Assembly (NCBI GenBank): GCA_964645405.1
Contig: CAZYCA010000026.1
Coordinates: 1 to 16,173, forward strand
Direction: 5' to 3'
DNA: 16,173 bases
Source: JAMWDF01 sp964645405
Lineage (GTDB): Bacteria; Ratteibacteria; UBA8468; B48-G9; DSTR01
Translations under genes and position numbers: made by a program
The notes under the pieces: model-generated
Databases searched by the model: none
What the model was told of the DNA's origin: nothing
Seen by the model: the letters and a program-made list of their open reading frames with translations, nothing else
Shown here: one piece after another, positions 1 to 7,706 of the stretch
Numbering within the stretch: position 1 is the stretch's first letter
Layout: every line of letters begins with the position of its first letter

Positions 1-765
1 ATCTATATTTATTACAATGCACTGGAACTGGAAGTAAAAAAGGTGGGACTTCCCAGAAGCGAGCTTCAGGTGGCAGGATTTTACGAGAATCTGACTGAGG
101 GTAGTTCTCCAGGCGGTTTAACACCTGATGCCGCGGTCTTAAAAGCAGTTATGGATAACATCAGGAATAATCTGGGTAAGATTGTCGGGCAGATTGTTAA
201 AGCCTGGTACCAGCTGATGCATGAACCAAGAACGATCACGGTGCAGGTAAAAAATGTAGAAGCTGGAAAAATCTCCAAAGAAATTTATGCAGCGGTTGCC
301 GCTCTTTCCGGAGTGGAATACGCAGGTGAACCAGTAGCCATCGAGGGTGGACTCCAGTTTGATGTCAGATATCACGGAACACCCCTTGAATTAGACGAGA
401 TACTTACCCGGAAAATTAGAAATCTGGAATACAGTGGTTCTACTGATAGATTTTTGTCTTACAGGGTCAGCGGAGCTGGCACCCCTGTCGTGGCGAAACC
501 TGTCTACAGGGTGGGAATCAAAGGCTTATCCCTTCAGCAGAGCGAACAAATTACTAACCTTTTGAAACAGCGTCTGGAAATCACGTCGGTAAAATATCGG
601 GGTTTAGAAGATGGCTGTGGCAAATTTGAAATCACCTATTCCGGCTCTAAAGAAGACCTGGCAGACATCATTGAACGTGTGTCCGGTTCGGTGGTGCAGG
701 TACAGATTAAAAGCTGTAGCGAGGATGAAATTGAAGGACTTGCCACCAGTCACAAAACATTGTAA
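1..765 (+). CDS. C-terminal part of an envelope protein with tandem ferredoxin-like repeats (5' end outside the window)
   Basis: The reading frame is open from the first base to a TAA at 763-765, giving 254 residues. The first possible start (GTG at 43) has no ribosome binding site, and the frame runs unbroken upstream of it, so I treat the gene as 5'-truncated by the window. Two similar blocks of roughly 70 residues are visible (about residues 70-135 and 160-240). Each has an opening beta strand, a helix with L or I spacing, a second strand with a V-x-Y or V-K-Y pattern and a closing helix, which suggests tandem ferredoxin-like folds. Such modules occur in FlgT/CsgG-like envelope proteins, but that family link is an inference from pattern only. 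The gene ends 25 bases before the CsgG/propeller-like gene at 791, so the two are probably cotranscribed. The exact function is not recognised. Confidence 0.75.
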   Translation: MYIYYNALELEVKKVGLPRSELQVAGFYENLTEGSSPGGLTPDAAVLKAVMDNIRNNLGKIVGQIVKAWYQLMHEPRTITVQVKNVEAGKISKEIYAAVAALSGVEYAGEPVAIEGGLQFDVRYHGTPLELDEILTRKIRNLEYSGSTDRFLSYRVSGAGTPVVAKPVYRVGIKGLSLQQSEQITNLLKQRLEITSVKYRGLEDGCGKFEITYSGSKEDLADIIERVSGSVVQVQIKSCSEDEIEGLATSHKTL

Positions 766-790
766 TCTAATTTCAGCCAGGGAATGTCAG

Positions 791-2326
791 ATGAAACTGA
801 CACGGCTGTTGCTTGTATTTTTGCTTTTGAACGGCGCTGGACTGGGAGCAGAAGAAATAACATTATTCGGAAAAAATTTTTATCCGGATTTCCAGAAAGT
901 GGTGGTTGTTGGTTATCGCTCAGCAGATGCTAATGGCTATGACCCCCTGGTAACCAATCTGATTCTGGAAAGACTGGTAATCCACAATATCCCCTGCTGG
1001 ACAGAAAAAGATTTCCTGTATTACTGGGCTCAAGAATCTTTCCGCAATGCACTTCAGGATGTTGAGCTTCTTAGAAAACAGTACAGTTCCGGGTTCAAAA
1101 ATATCTGGTTTGTCCGCTGTTTTGTGGAAAGTAACACCAGAAATATCGTTGGCAGGTATGCTATTGGTACGGCAAGAGTTGCTGTTGATGTCATAGATGG
1201 AAACACCTTCCAGGTAATTTCTTCAGTCCACTCTGCTCCTATGGGTACCTCCTCCAACCCTGGCTGGGTTGGGGAAACAGTGCAGAGCGCAGAATCCAGT
1301 GCCGTTCAGGCTGCTCTCAGTGAAGTTATGAGCTATTTTGGTATGTCCTGGTGGAAGACGCCACTGTGGGTGGATATCAATCTACGGTGGGCAGGAACAC
1401 AGAAGGTAACGTGCACGGATAAACCTGCGGCGATGGCTTTTCTGGATGAACACCTGCTCTACACCTGCTCCCGGGGATGTTATCAGGTCAATCTTCATAC
1501 TGGGGAAAGCAAGGAAGTAGGTGCTGGATTATTTCTCACAGTGGCAACCAGCGAATATGGAAGAAAGATAGCCATTTCGCAGCCTGGACAGGTGCAGTTA
1601 TGGAGTTTTACAAATTCTGGACCGGTGAAGATTAAAGACTGGTCTACTCAGGCTGATGTTACCAGATTGAGGTTCAGCAGTTCGGGGAAGTTCATAGCGG
1701 GTGCAGGAGGTGGAATGGTATTTCTGTGGGATGATGAGGGTAGGTTGAGAAGCAAAAGGACTTTTGCCGGTTCTCTCCTGGATATTGCCCCGGATGACGG
1801 AGGGACCTTGTATGTGCTTAAAGACAAATTTCTTTTCAGATTAGGGGAAAAAGAGGAAAAAACGATTGACCTGGACCAGGAAAGCCAGCAACCGGGTCAG
1901 CTGCGGACATATACCATAGGAGCAATTGCCGATGACGGCGTTCAATTTATGCTGGGATGCAAAACTGTAGAAAGAACACTGGATGCGTGGGGTGCAATGG
2001 GTGCTGCCAGGCATTTTCTACGAATTTATGATCAGCATGGACGCACCGTGCAGTTAGATTTGCCAGATGACCCTACACGTACGAGGACACCGCAACAGGC
2101 AGTTTTTCTAAAGAATGGTCTGCGTTTTCTTTTATTAGCAGTGAGACACGAAGCTAACAGGCAAGGTTATCTGGCACTCTGGGATTTTTTCAGTCACAGG
2201 CAATTGCTGATTAAAGAATTACCAGGAAAATCTTTCCCGGAGAAGATTGCCGTTTCTGCAGATGGGAGAAGAATAGCTGCTTTAATATCAGGGGAATCAG
2301 ACATTAGTATCTACCAGGTAGAATAA
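791..2326 (+). CDS. Secreted protein: CsgG/LPP20-like N-terminal domain plus WD40-like beta-propeller
   Basis: I chose ATG 791 (511 residues) over the longer frame from 611, which overlaps the previous gene. ATG 791 follows an AGGGA motif at good spacing and opens a clear signal peptide (K-L-T-R, then a Leu-rich stretch, likely cut after G-L-G-A at residue 20). Residues about 22-195 alternate strands and helices like CsgG or LPP20-type envelope proteins: a VVVVGY strand, a VAVDVIDG strand followed by a strand ending in ISS, and an Ala-rich helix SSAVQAALSEVM. Residues about 205-511 hold degenerate beta-propeller blades, seen as recurring 'SS-x-G-x-x-(I/A)-A' and 'LWD' or 'LWS' ends (for example FLWDDEG, LALWDFF, the closing ADGRRIAALISG). 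No catalytic residues are seen. It is likely a periplasmic or outer-membrane-associated binding protein, and a role in secretion or assembly with the flanking genes is inference. The homology is moderate and would need a profile search. Confidence 0.75.
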   Translation: MKLTRLLLVFLLLNGAGLGAEEITLFGKNFYPDFQKVVVVGYRSADANGYDPLVTNLILERLVIHNIPCWTEKDFLYYWAQESFRNALQDVELLRKQYSSGFKNIWFVRCFVESNTRNIVGRYAIGTARVAVDVIDGNTFQVISSVHSAPMGTSSNPGWVGETVQSAESSAVQAALSEVMSYFGMSWWKTPLWVDINLRWAGTQKVTCTDKPAAMAFLDEHLLYTCSRGCYQVNLHTGESKEVGAGLFLTVATSEYGRKIAISQPGQVQLWSFTNSGPVKIKDWSTQADVTRLRFSSSGKFIAGAGGGMVFLWDDEGRLRSKRTFAGSLLDIAPDDGGTLYVLKDKFLFRLGEKEEKTIDLDQESQQPGQLRTYTIGAIADDGVQFMLGCKTVERTLDAWGAMGAARHFLRIYDQHGRTVQLDLPDDPTRTRTPQQAVFLKNGLRFLLLAVRHEANRQGYLALWDFFSHRQLLIKELPGKSFPEKIAVSADGRRIAALISGESDISIYQVE

Positions 2327-2340
2327 ACCATTTTCTCAAC

Positions 2341-2454
2341 AAAGGAGGTGATGCTTATAGAACAGGGAAAGGAAAGAAGAGGGAAGGTCTAAGGTAGCTG
2401 GTGTGGAAGCAGGAGCAGTAGAAAGAAGAAGTAGAGAAAGAAAAGGAGGAAAAA
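2341..2454 (+). promoter_or_regulatory. Purine-rich leader with an orphan perfect Shine-Dalgarno site ahead of the barrel gene
   Basis: Bases 2341-2352 read AAAGGAGGTGAT, the full complement of a typical 16S 3' tail, but the ATG after it (2351) is only 2 bases from the AGGAGG core. That ATG opens a 13-codon frame ending in TAA near 2392. A second strong site (AAAGGAGG, about 2441-2448) precedes the real start at 2455. From 2361 to 2454 I count about 86% purines. This could be a ribosome stand-by or leader-peptide region, or the remnant of an older gene start. Confidence 0.45.
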
Positions 2455-2940
2455 ATGAAGAGGATGTTAATGGCAGTAGCTACGGTGGTCTTGCTGGTCG
2501 GTGTAGCAACTCTTTCTGCTGGAACCAAAGCCGGGGATAAAACAGCATCTATTACTGCAAGTGTAATGTTTCCTGAAGAAGGCGATACCTCCTTTATGAT
2601 GATGGGCTCATTTGGTTACTTTGTAACAGATGCATTTCAAATTGAAGTTACTGGCATGGGTATGGGAAGCGAGGGAGAGTATGGTCTCTATTTTCAGGCC
2701 CGTCCAAACTTCCACTTCCTGACCTCAGGCAATGTTGTGCCCTACGTAGGAGCCACTGTTGGTGTTTACCTCTTTGGGAACGGGGACAGTGTGAGTGACT
2801 TCATCTATGGTGGACAGGTAGGTATCAAGAGTTTCCTTAACGAGAGAACGTTTTTACAACTAGAAGGGCTCTACCTGAGGCAGAGTGACGCAGATACTGG
2901 TTACGGCTCGATAACGCTGGGCCTTGGCTTCAGGTTCTAA
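2455..2940 (+). CDS. Small outer-membrane beta-barrel protein
   Basis: 161 residues. The start ATG 2455 follows a strong AAAGGAGG site. Residues 1-22 are a signal peptide (K-R, hydrophobic stretch, cut near TLSA-GTKAG). The mature part alternates short amphipathic strands (ASITASVMF, FMMMGSFGYFV, FQIEVTGMGMG, GLYFQARPNFHF, VPYVGATVGVYLF, FIYGGQVGIKSF, TFLQLEGLYLRQ, YGSITLGLGFRF), about eight in all, matching an OmpW/OmpX/OmpA-like eight-stranded barrel. The C-terminus ends in Phe with alternating hydrophobic residues, the usual signal for BAM-mediated insertion. It is the best single indicator of an outer membrane in this organism. It follows the propeller gene by 128 bases and is closed by a strong hairpin terminator, so it is probably the last gene of that unit. 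Its ligand or role cannot be read. Confidence 0.85.
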   Translation: MKRMLMAVATVVLLVGVATLSAGTKAGDKTASITASVMFPEEGDTSFMMMGSFGYFVTDAFQIEVTGMGMGSEGEYGLYFQARPNFHFLTSGNVVPYVGATVGVYLFGNGDSVSDFIYGGQVGIKSFLNERTFLQLEGLYLRQSDADTGYGSITLGLGFRF

Positions 2941-2958
2941 ACAAGACCAAAATTGACA

Positions 2959-2990
2959 GGGAGGGCAGTAACTGCCCTCCCTTATTTTTT
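2959..2990 (+). terminator. Rho-independent terminator after the barrel gene
   Basis: A perfect 10-bp stem (GGGAGGGCAG at 2959-2968 with CTGCCCTCCC at 2972-2981) has a three-base loop and is followed by TTATTTTTT. It lies 18 bases after the barrel gene stop. The WD40-caspase gene converges from the other side and ends at 3004. On that strand the stem is followed only by a weak, displaced T run, so bidirectional use is possible but less certain. Confidence 0.9.
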
Positions 2991-3003
2991 CGCTATCTTC
3001 AAC

Positions 3004-6000
3004 TCACTGCCTGAGGACTATCGGGAAATCCTGGTAGCCACCTTCGTCATAACTGCGGCTGAAAGTGTGCGGATACTGTCGCAAACCGCGATATTTTTCA
3101 CTGAGCTGCGGTATTATATCATGCAGAAAAGCCATCAATTCCAGTACTGTTACCTGTCGGTCCTGGTTGGTATCAGCTTTTCCCTTCATCCCTTCCAGCA
3201 GTGCATAGGTGAAGATACCATGTCCCAGTTCAGATGATTCTATTGCCGCTTCACCAGGTCCTGAGGAGGCAATAATAGCCACGCCTGAAGAACGCGCCAA
3301 CTGGGCTATGGCTCTGGCCTCAGCTGGTCCACGAAGACGGAAGGGACGAAGCACTCCAGCAGCATCGCAGCAATCCAGTATCAAAAGCTGTTTTCGGGCA
3401 GGGACTTTAACGGAAAGAGTAAGCAACTGTTCAGCGGAAATCCCCTTTTCTTTAAGTGTTGCCTGGAAACCCGAGAGTCTGTCCACATCAGATGGCGCCA
3501 GATAGAATTGCCCGGGTTTGCTACTTTCTTCTGTCAGGAGGCCGTGACCGGCAAAGAAGAATATGAAGACATCCTGAGGTCTGGCAGAGGCACAGACTTT
3601 TTCAAAAGCGGATTCAATACCCTTTCGGGTAGCGTGGTGATCAAACAAACTCTGGATATCAACTTCGGAAAAAATGGGTTTTGCTCCGGCCTGGACAGCC
3701 TGGGAAAAAGCCAGAGCATCTGCCTGAGCGCATTTAAGTTTGTCAGCTGCATTTGGATACTCGTTGATACCAACCGAAATGACAAAGAGACGGCAGGGTG
3801 CAACTTTTCTTCTGGCTATTACAGAGATAGTTGCCGGCAGAGATTCGGTTCCTTCTTCGTTTAAGGCAATAGCCTGGAATTGGTTCACCCCCGAAGAGAG
3901 TTCAATCATGAATTTTTCTGTGCGCTGCCGGGTTGTGGGAAGTTCCATAATCCGTCTCTGTTTTTCAGCGACCAGCTTGCCGTTATGATAAAGTCTGATG
4001 ACAGCAACACCTCCACCGCAATCAGTAGCTTTCACCGTGATGTTAATATCTGGCTGGTCTGTGACAGTTCCATCTGGCGGAGAAAGAATTTCCACCAGGG
4101 GAGGTAACTTTATTTTCTGGAGAAAATCTATACCCGGGACAGGCATTTGTGTTATTTGTAATTTGGAGACAGTACTTAAAATTCCAGGAAAATGACACTG
4201 CTGAGTAAGCGATTCAAAAGGTATAACAGATTCATCCAGGACGTAATGCATGTTTGCGATACCGTTAGGTGAGCCATCAAATTCACCCTGGCCATTGACG
4301 ATAACCCAGTCGCGGCCCCTGAAAACGTTTATTGTTAAAGTATTTTTGCCTGCGACAACATCCCAGAATCTGATGGTACCATCACGGCTGCCGGAAACAA
4401 GCAGGGAGTTGCCTGGTAGTAATATGGCTGACCTGACAGAATTGGAATGTCCTGCCAGTGTTTTTATCAGCCGCCCGCTGGCAACATTCCAGAGGTAGAG
4501 GAGATGGTCATCGCAGGCAGCACAGAGTGTATTGCCATCACTACTAAAAAAGAGGGATTCCAGCCAGCTTTGGTGACCGGACATTTTCTTTGTTATTCTG
4601 CCCGAGGAGAAATCCCAGAGAATTACCGGGGAATGGCCACTGCTGCCAGTGGCCAGCCAGCGACCATCAGGACTAAATACCAGGGTGGTGATAGCCTCTT
4701 TGTCGTGCTGCAGCACTTTCTGTAATGCTGGTGTGGCAGTTTTATAAATGGAGATATTTCCTCTGTCGTCCCCGGTAGCAAAATATTCCCCTGAGGGATG
4801 GAAGGCAACACAGAGTGGAGAATAACGGTTGGAACTGAGTGAATACATTCTCTGGCCAGAAGAAACATCCCATAATTTGATTGTTTTATCCTGGCTCACC
4901 GAAGCCAGAATTTTTCCGTCTGGACTGAAGACTAATGACTGCACGGAATCTTTATGTCCTGCCAGAGTATATTTTTCCTTGCCAGAACAGATGTCCCACA
5001 CTTTTATACTCCGGTCAAGACTACCGGAGGCAATAGTTTTCCCGTCAGGACTGAAGGCTACTGTTTCAATCCAATCACTATGACCAGAAAGAATTTTTTC
5101 CTGTCGGCCAGAGACGAGGTTCCACACACGGATGGAGTTGTCGCCCAGACCAGCTACTAAATAATCACCACCAGAGCTCAGAGCCAGCCGGCTTATTGTT
5201 GTTGGTTCGCAACCGTAGATACATTTTTTCTTATCTGCAGAAAGGTCCCATTCAAGAATTAAATTATCTCGTCCTCCAGAGACAATGATGGGTTTGGTGG
5301 GGTGAAGTGCCAGGGAAACTGCCGTAGCTTCATGCGAGCCAATAGTCTTAACCTTTTGAGCAGAAACTACGTCCCACAGAGTAACAGTATGGTCCTGACC
5401 AGCAGAGAAAATATGTTGGTCATCAGAAGCAAATTTGATGCATTCTATACTTTTACCAGATGTTCCCATTGTCTTTAAGGTGACACCGCGGTTCCAGTCC
5501 CAGATTCTAATAGTTCCATCCCTGCTTGAGGAACACAAAATATTTCCCGCTGGGGAAAAATCAACAGAGGTAATCAAATCTTGGTGGCCGGAAAGACTTT
5601 TCCACAATTGGCCGGTATCAGCATCCCAGAGAATGATATTTCTATCATGTCCAGCAGAGGCAATTTTTGAACCATCAGGACTGAAGGCTACTGTTTCAAT
5701 CCAGTCTTTATGTCCGGTAAGACATAGCACTTCCTTTCCCCTGGTGATGTTCCAGATTCGGACTGTCTTATCGTATCCTGCAGAACAAACAATGTAGTCA
5801 CGGGGGGAGAAACAGACTGCTTTGACAGCTCCTGTGTGCCCGGTGAAGGTGCGAATGTTTTCACCTGTTTTTACTTTCCAGATGCGTACAGTACCATCAT
5901 TACTGCCACTGGCAAGCAGCTGTCCGTCATTACTGAAGGAAACTGCATTGACTGGACCGGCGTGGCCGGCAAGTACTTTCAATTTCCTTCTGGTTCTGGT

Positions 6001-6228
6001 ATCCCACAGCAGGATAGTTTTGTCGCCACTACCGGAAGCTAGAAGATGTCCATCCGGGCTGAAGGCAACGCTATTCACCCAGTTGGGATGGGAGGTATTC
6101 ACTACCAGCACCGGACTGGACACGGAAAAAACCGGGACGCAGATAATACAAACCAGAGAGATAGTGACAAAGAAAGGACAGGTTTTGTTTTTATAGTACC
6201 ATTCTCTTGCTTTCCAAATCTGCCACAT
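3004..6228 (-). CDS. Exported WD40-repeat caspase-like peptidase (14 WD40 repeats, Ig-like linker, C14-type domain)
   Basis: 1074 residues from ATG 6228. A longer frame starts at TTG 6285 but overlaps the anti-sigma gene; neither start has a good ribosome site, so the start is uncertain. Residues about 16-38 form a hydrophobic signal/anchor segment after Lys/Arg. Residues about 45-633 hold 14 WD40 repeats with VAFSPDG...DxTIxLWD patterns, enough for two seven-bladed propellers. A short linker (DWVIVNGQGEFDGSPNG) and a beta-sandwich of about 100 residues (709-807) follow. The caspase-like domain (about 811-1071) shows FVISVGINEYP, the catalytic His in FFFAGHG (H895) and a Cys in LILDCCDAAG (C954 by alignment with DxCxxG; C953 is adjacent). 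The domain thus looks active, with a non-standard Cys motif. It is the third gene of the sigma/anti-sigma operon, 28 bases after the anti-sigma stop. The propellers probably bind partners; the substrate is unknown. Confidence 0.9.
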   Translation of the reverse strand: MWQIWKAREWYYKNKTCPFFVTISLVCIICVPVFSVSSPVLVVNTSHPNWVNSVAFSPDGHLLASGSGDKTILLWDTRTRRKLKVLAGHAGPVNAVSFSNDGQLLASGSNDGTVRIWKVKTGENIRTFTGHTGAVKAVCFSPRDYIVCSAGYDKTVRIWNITRGKEVLCLTGHKDWIETVAFSPDGSKIASAGHDRNIILWDADTGQLWKSLSGHQDLITSVDFSPAGNILCSSSRDGTIRIWDWNRGVTLKTMGTSGKSIECIKFASDDQHIFSAGQDHTVTLWDVVSAQKVKTIGSHEATAVSLALHPTKPIIVSGGRDNLILEWDLSADKKKCIYGCEPTTISRLALSSGGDYLVAGLGDNSIRVWNLVSGRQEKILSGHSDWIETVAFSPDGKTIASGSLDRSIKVWDICSGKEKYTLAGHKDSVQSLVFSPDGKILASVSQDKTIKLWDVSSGQRMYSLSSNRYSPLCVAFHPSGEYFATGDDRGNISIYKTATPALQKVLQHDKEAITTLVFSPDGRWLATGSSGHSPVILWDFSSGRITKKMSGHQSWLESLFFSSDGNTLCAACDDHLLYLWNVASGRLIKTLAGHSNSVRSAILLPGNSLLVSGSRDGTIRFWDVVAGKNTLTINVFRGRDWVIVNGQGEFDGSPNGIANMHYVLDESVIPFESLTQQCHFPGILSTVSKLQITQMPVPGIDFLQKIKLPPLVEILSPPDGTVTDQPDINITVKATDCGGGVAVIRLYHNGKLVAEKQRRIMELPTTRQRTEKFMIELSSGVNQFQAIALNEEGTESLPATISVIARRKVAPCRLFVISVGINEYPNAADKLKCAQADALAFSQAVQAGAKPIFSEVDIQSLFDHHATRKGIESAFEKVCASARPQDVFIFFFAGHGLLTEESSKPGQFYLAPSDVDRLSGFQATLKEKGISAEQLLTLSVKVPARKQLLILDCCDAAGVLRPFRLRGPAEARAIAQLARSSGVAIIASSGPGEAAIESSELGHGIFTYALLEGMKGKADTNQDRQVTVLELMAFLHDIIPQLSEKYRGLRQYPHTFSRSYDEGGYQDFPIVLRQ
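5045..5703 (-). repeat. Two 29-base identical copies inside the WD40 region
   Basis: Bases 5045-5073 and 5675-5703 are identical over 29 bases. They encode the WIETVAFSPDG core of WD40 repeats 4 and 9. The flanking sequence is diverged. This suggests copying or conversion between blades of the two propellers. Confidence 0.7.
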
Positions 6229-6256
6229 GGCAATGGCTGCTACTGATTGGGTAGTT

Positions 6257-6937
6257 TCAGGGAGTTTCTTTCCTTTGCAGCACAATAACGATATTCCCCA
6301 TCCGGTCTTTGAATTTGCTGGGAATAAGATTCATCAGACCAAGATGACCTATCTCTTTTAGAAAATCTTTTTCCTTCTTCCGCTCCAGCTGCAGCACTAC
6401 CATTACACCAGCCTGTACTTCGTATTCCTTAACTACAGTACCTCCGCGGGAATGAATAAGATTATACAATCTTCCCCGGGCTATAGTCGTATCATCAACA
6501 AGAATAGTTATGGGAGTTTTAACATTTGCACCGGGGATTAAAAGATCAAGCTTTTTACAATGTCGCATTGCAGGTAGCCAGCCCTGTGTGATGAAGATGG
6601 AAAATACAGCAGCCACTACCAGGACAGCGGCAGTACCGAGGATATATTTCCGTGACAAAAAGAAAAATAGTTGATGCCTGAGTTTTGTTGTCCGCTCTGA
6701 GGCTGACTGTTGAATGCTTTTCATAACTGTGGTGGATAGGTCAGGAGGAACACCAGCCCCTTTTCTCATTAAAGCTACGATTTTTTTTAGGTCCTCCAGT
6801 TCTTTATTGCAGAACGGACATGATGCCAGATGGCTGGCAACTGCCTGTTTGTTGTCTTCTGTCAGGTTGTCAGTGATAAAGTCGCACAAAAGTCGCTGAA
6901 CTCTGTCACAAACTTTCAAGTTGTTTCTGGTAGTCAT
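6257..6937 (-). CDS. Transmembrane anti-sigma factor with zinc-finger (zf-HC2-like) domain
   Basis: 226 residues. The start ATG 6937 follows AAAGGAAAACC and overlaps the end of the sigma gene by 32 bases, the usual sign of translational coupling in sigma/anti-sigma pairs. The N-terminal part (1-55) carries H36-x3-C40-x2-C43, the zinc-binding HxxxCxxC motif of ECF anti-sigma domains, placed in the cytoplasm. Residues about 98-118 are one transmembrane helix. Residues about 130-226 are extracytoplasmic and show strand-helix-strand units (ITILVDD, a helix around LYNLIHSRGG, VMVVLQL, then a helix KEKDFLKEIGHLG), resembling the C-terminal sensor domains of DUF4349/DUF2275-type anti-sigma proteins. 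That match is by pattern only. It most likely holds the sigma factor at the membrane until an envelope signal. The next gene is the WD40-caspase, 28 bases away. Confidence 0.9.
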   Translation of the reverse strand: MTTRNNLKVCDRVQRLLCDFITDNLTEDNKQAVASHLASCPFCNKELEDLKKIVALMRKGAGVPPDLSTTVMKSIQQSASERTTKLRHQLFFFLSRKYILGTAAVLVVAAVFSIFITQGWLPAMRHCKKLDLLIPGANVKTPITILVDDTTIARGRLYNLIHSRGGTVVKEYEVQAGVMVVLQLERKKEKDFLKEIGHLGLMNLIPSKFKDRMGNIVIVLQRKETP

Positions 6938-7496
6938 GGTTTTCCTTTATAATTTTTCTAATCATCTTTAGCCCGCGGCAGAGTCTGGGTTTGAGAGTAT
7001 TTACCGGACAACCTATCAGTTCTGCAGCATCTTTCAGTGGCAACTCCTGTAAATAGACCAGGGTGATAGCCTGTCGGTATTTAACAGGTAGTTTTAGAAG
7101 AATATTTCTGACCAGCAAACCAATATCCTGCTTTCTCAGGAGTTTTTCCAGGTCAGGTTTATCCGCCCCGGGGTGTTCCCTGCTTGGGAAATCCGGGTTT
7201 TCTTCCGGGGAGAGTGTTTTTAGCCTGCTGCGTTTGCGCCTTAAAACATCAAAGGCACAGTTGGTGGCAATGCGATAAATCCAGGTAAACGGTGCTGATT
7301 TTCCTTTAAATTTTTTGAGACTGTTGTAGATACGGAGAAACGTTTCCTGAGCTGCATCCTCAGCGTCTTGCTGATGAAGGAGAATGCTGTAGCATATATT
7401 GAACATTTTCTTTTCGTACGCCTTCACAAAGTTCTCAAATGTTGTTAAATCCCCTTGCCAGAACTCTTCCGTAAAGGAGAATTCCTCTTCTTCCAT
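6906..7496 (-). CDS. ECF-type RNA polymerase sigma factor
   Basis: 196 residues. Region 2 is clear: F-N-I-C-Y-S-I-L-L at about 33-41, then DAEDAAQETFLRIYNSL, then the aromatic-rich PFTWIYRIATNCAFDVLRR of the melting/-10 recognition part. Region 4 is also clear: LPVKYRQAITLVYLQELPLKDAAELIGCPVNTLKPRLCRGLKMIRK, the helix-turn-helix that reads the -35 box, here with NTLKPRL where many family members have GTVKSRL. No regions 1 or 3 are present, as expected for ECF factors. ATG 7496 follows CAGGAG with 9-base spacing. A promoter of the repeated ECF-like type sits just in front, with its -10 box only 3 bases from the ATG, implying self-regulation. It overlaps the anti-sigma gene. It is the candidate regulator of the other GTCTWAC promoters in this window. 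Confidence 0.95.
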   Translation of the reverse strand: MEEEEFSFTEEFWQGDLTTFENFVKAYEKKMFNICYSILLHQQDAEDAAQETFLRIYNSLKKFKGKSAPFTWIYRIATNCAFDVLRRKRSRLKTLSPEENPDFPSREHPGADKPDLEKLLRKQDIGLLVRNILLKLPVKYRQAITLVYLQELPLKDAAELIGCPVNTLKPRLCRGLKMIRKIIKENHDYQKQLESL

Positions 7497-7499
7497 ATT

Positions 7500-7530
7500 G
7501 TAAGACTCCTGAAAGATGGAAAAAGGTTCA
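7500..7530 (-). promoter_or_regulatory. ECF-type promoter of the sigma factor gene (autoregulation)
   Basis: On the minus strand TGAACCTTT has its AAC core ending at 7526, then 19 bases, then GTCTTAC at 7506-7500. It matches the elements at 8529, 9358 and 9723 in sequence and spacing. The -10 box lies 3 bases before the ATG at 7496, so a transcript from here would begin at or near the start codon and be leaderless. The CAGGAG ribosome site would then serve only transcripts from further upstream. Confidence 0.7.
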
Positions 7531-7575
7531 CCAGCACTTTTTTATTTCTCTCAAGCCCTTAGCTTTGTTACAACA

Positions 7576-7603
7576 AGTTTACCAAGCCAGTAAATTATGT
7601 CAA
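7576..7603 (-). promoter_or_regulatory. Possible housekeeping (sigma-70-type) promoter upstream of the sigma operon
   Basis: On the minus strand TTGACA (7603-7598) is followed after 16 bases by TAAACT (7581-7576), about 80 bases before ATG 7496. This gives a full-consensus -35 and a 4-of-6 -10. A short dyad, TTGTT-GT-AACAA at 7576-7565, abuts the -10 and could be an operator. It would supply basal transcript carrying the CAGGAG ribosome site. Confidence 0.45.
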
Positions 7604-7706
7604 TATGGTGTGACTGAGTGTAACAGGTTAAAGAAAAATACGAACTTTATGGCAGGCTGTTTATTGGTGGCTACCAGGTTTTATTAATTAGCACTCATAC
7701 ACAGTT

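Noticed and set aside
2362..2394. GAAC...GTCTAAGG upstream of the barrel gene as another ECF-type promoter
   Set aside because: The distance between AAC and GTC is 23 bases instead of 18-19 and the -35 lacks the CCTY part.
3209..6246. Many open frames on the + strand opposite the WD40-caspase gene
   Set aside because: They lie antisense to a gene with clear domains, lack ribosome sites and show no recognisable folds. The repeated WD40 code makes recurring antisense frames.
6229..6285. TTG 6285 as the start of the WD40-caspase gene
   Set aside because: It adds 19 residues overlapping the anti-sigma gene ahead of an already complete signal segment. ATG 6228 is preferred, though its ribosome site is weak, so the longer start is not excluded.
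7497..7706. A terminator after the small secreted protein gene
   Set aside because: Only very short stems (4-5 bp) without a proper T run were seen, so read-through toward the sigma operon cannot be excluded.
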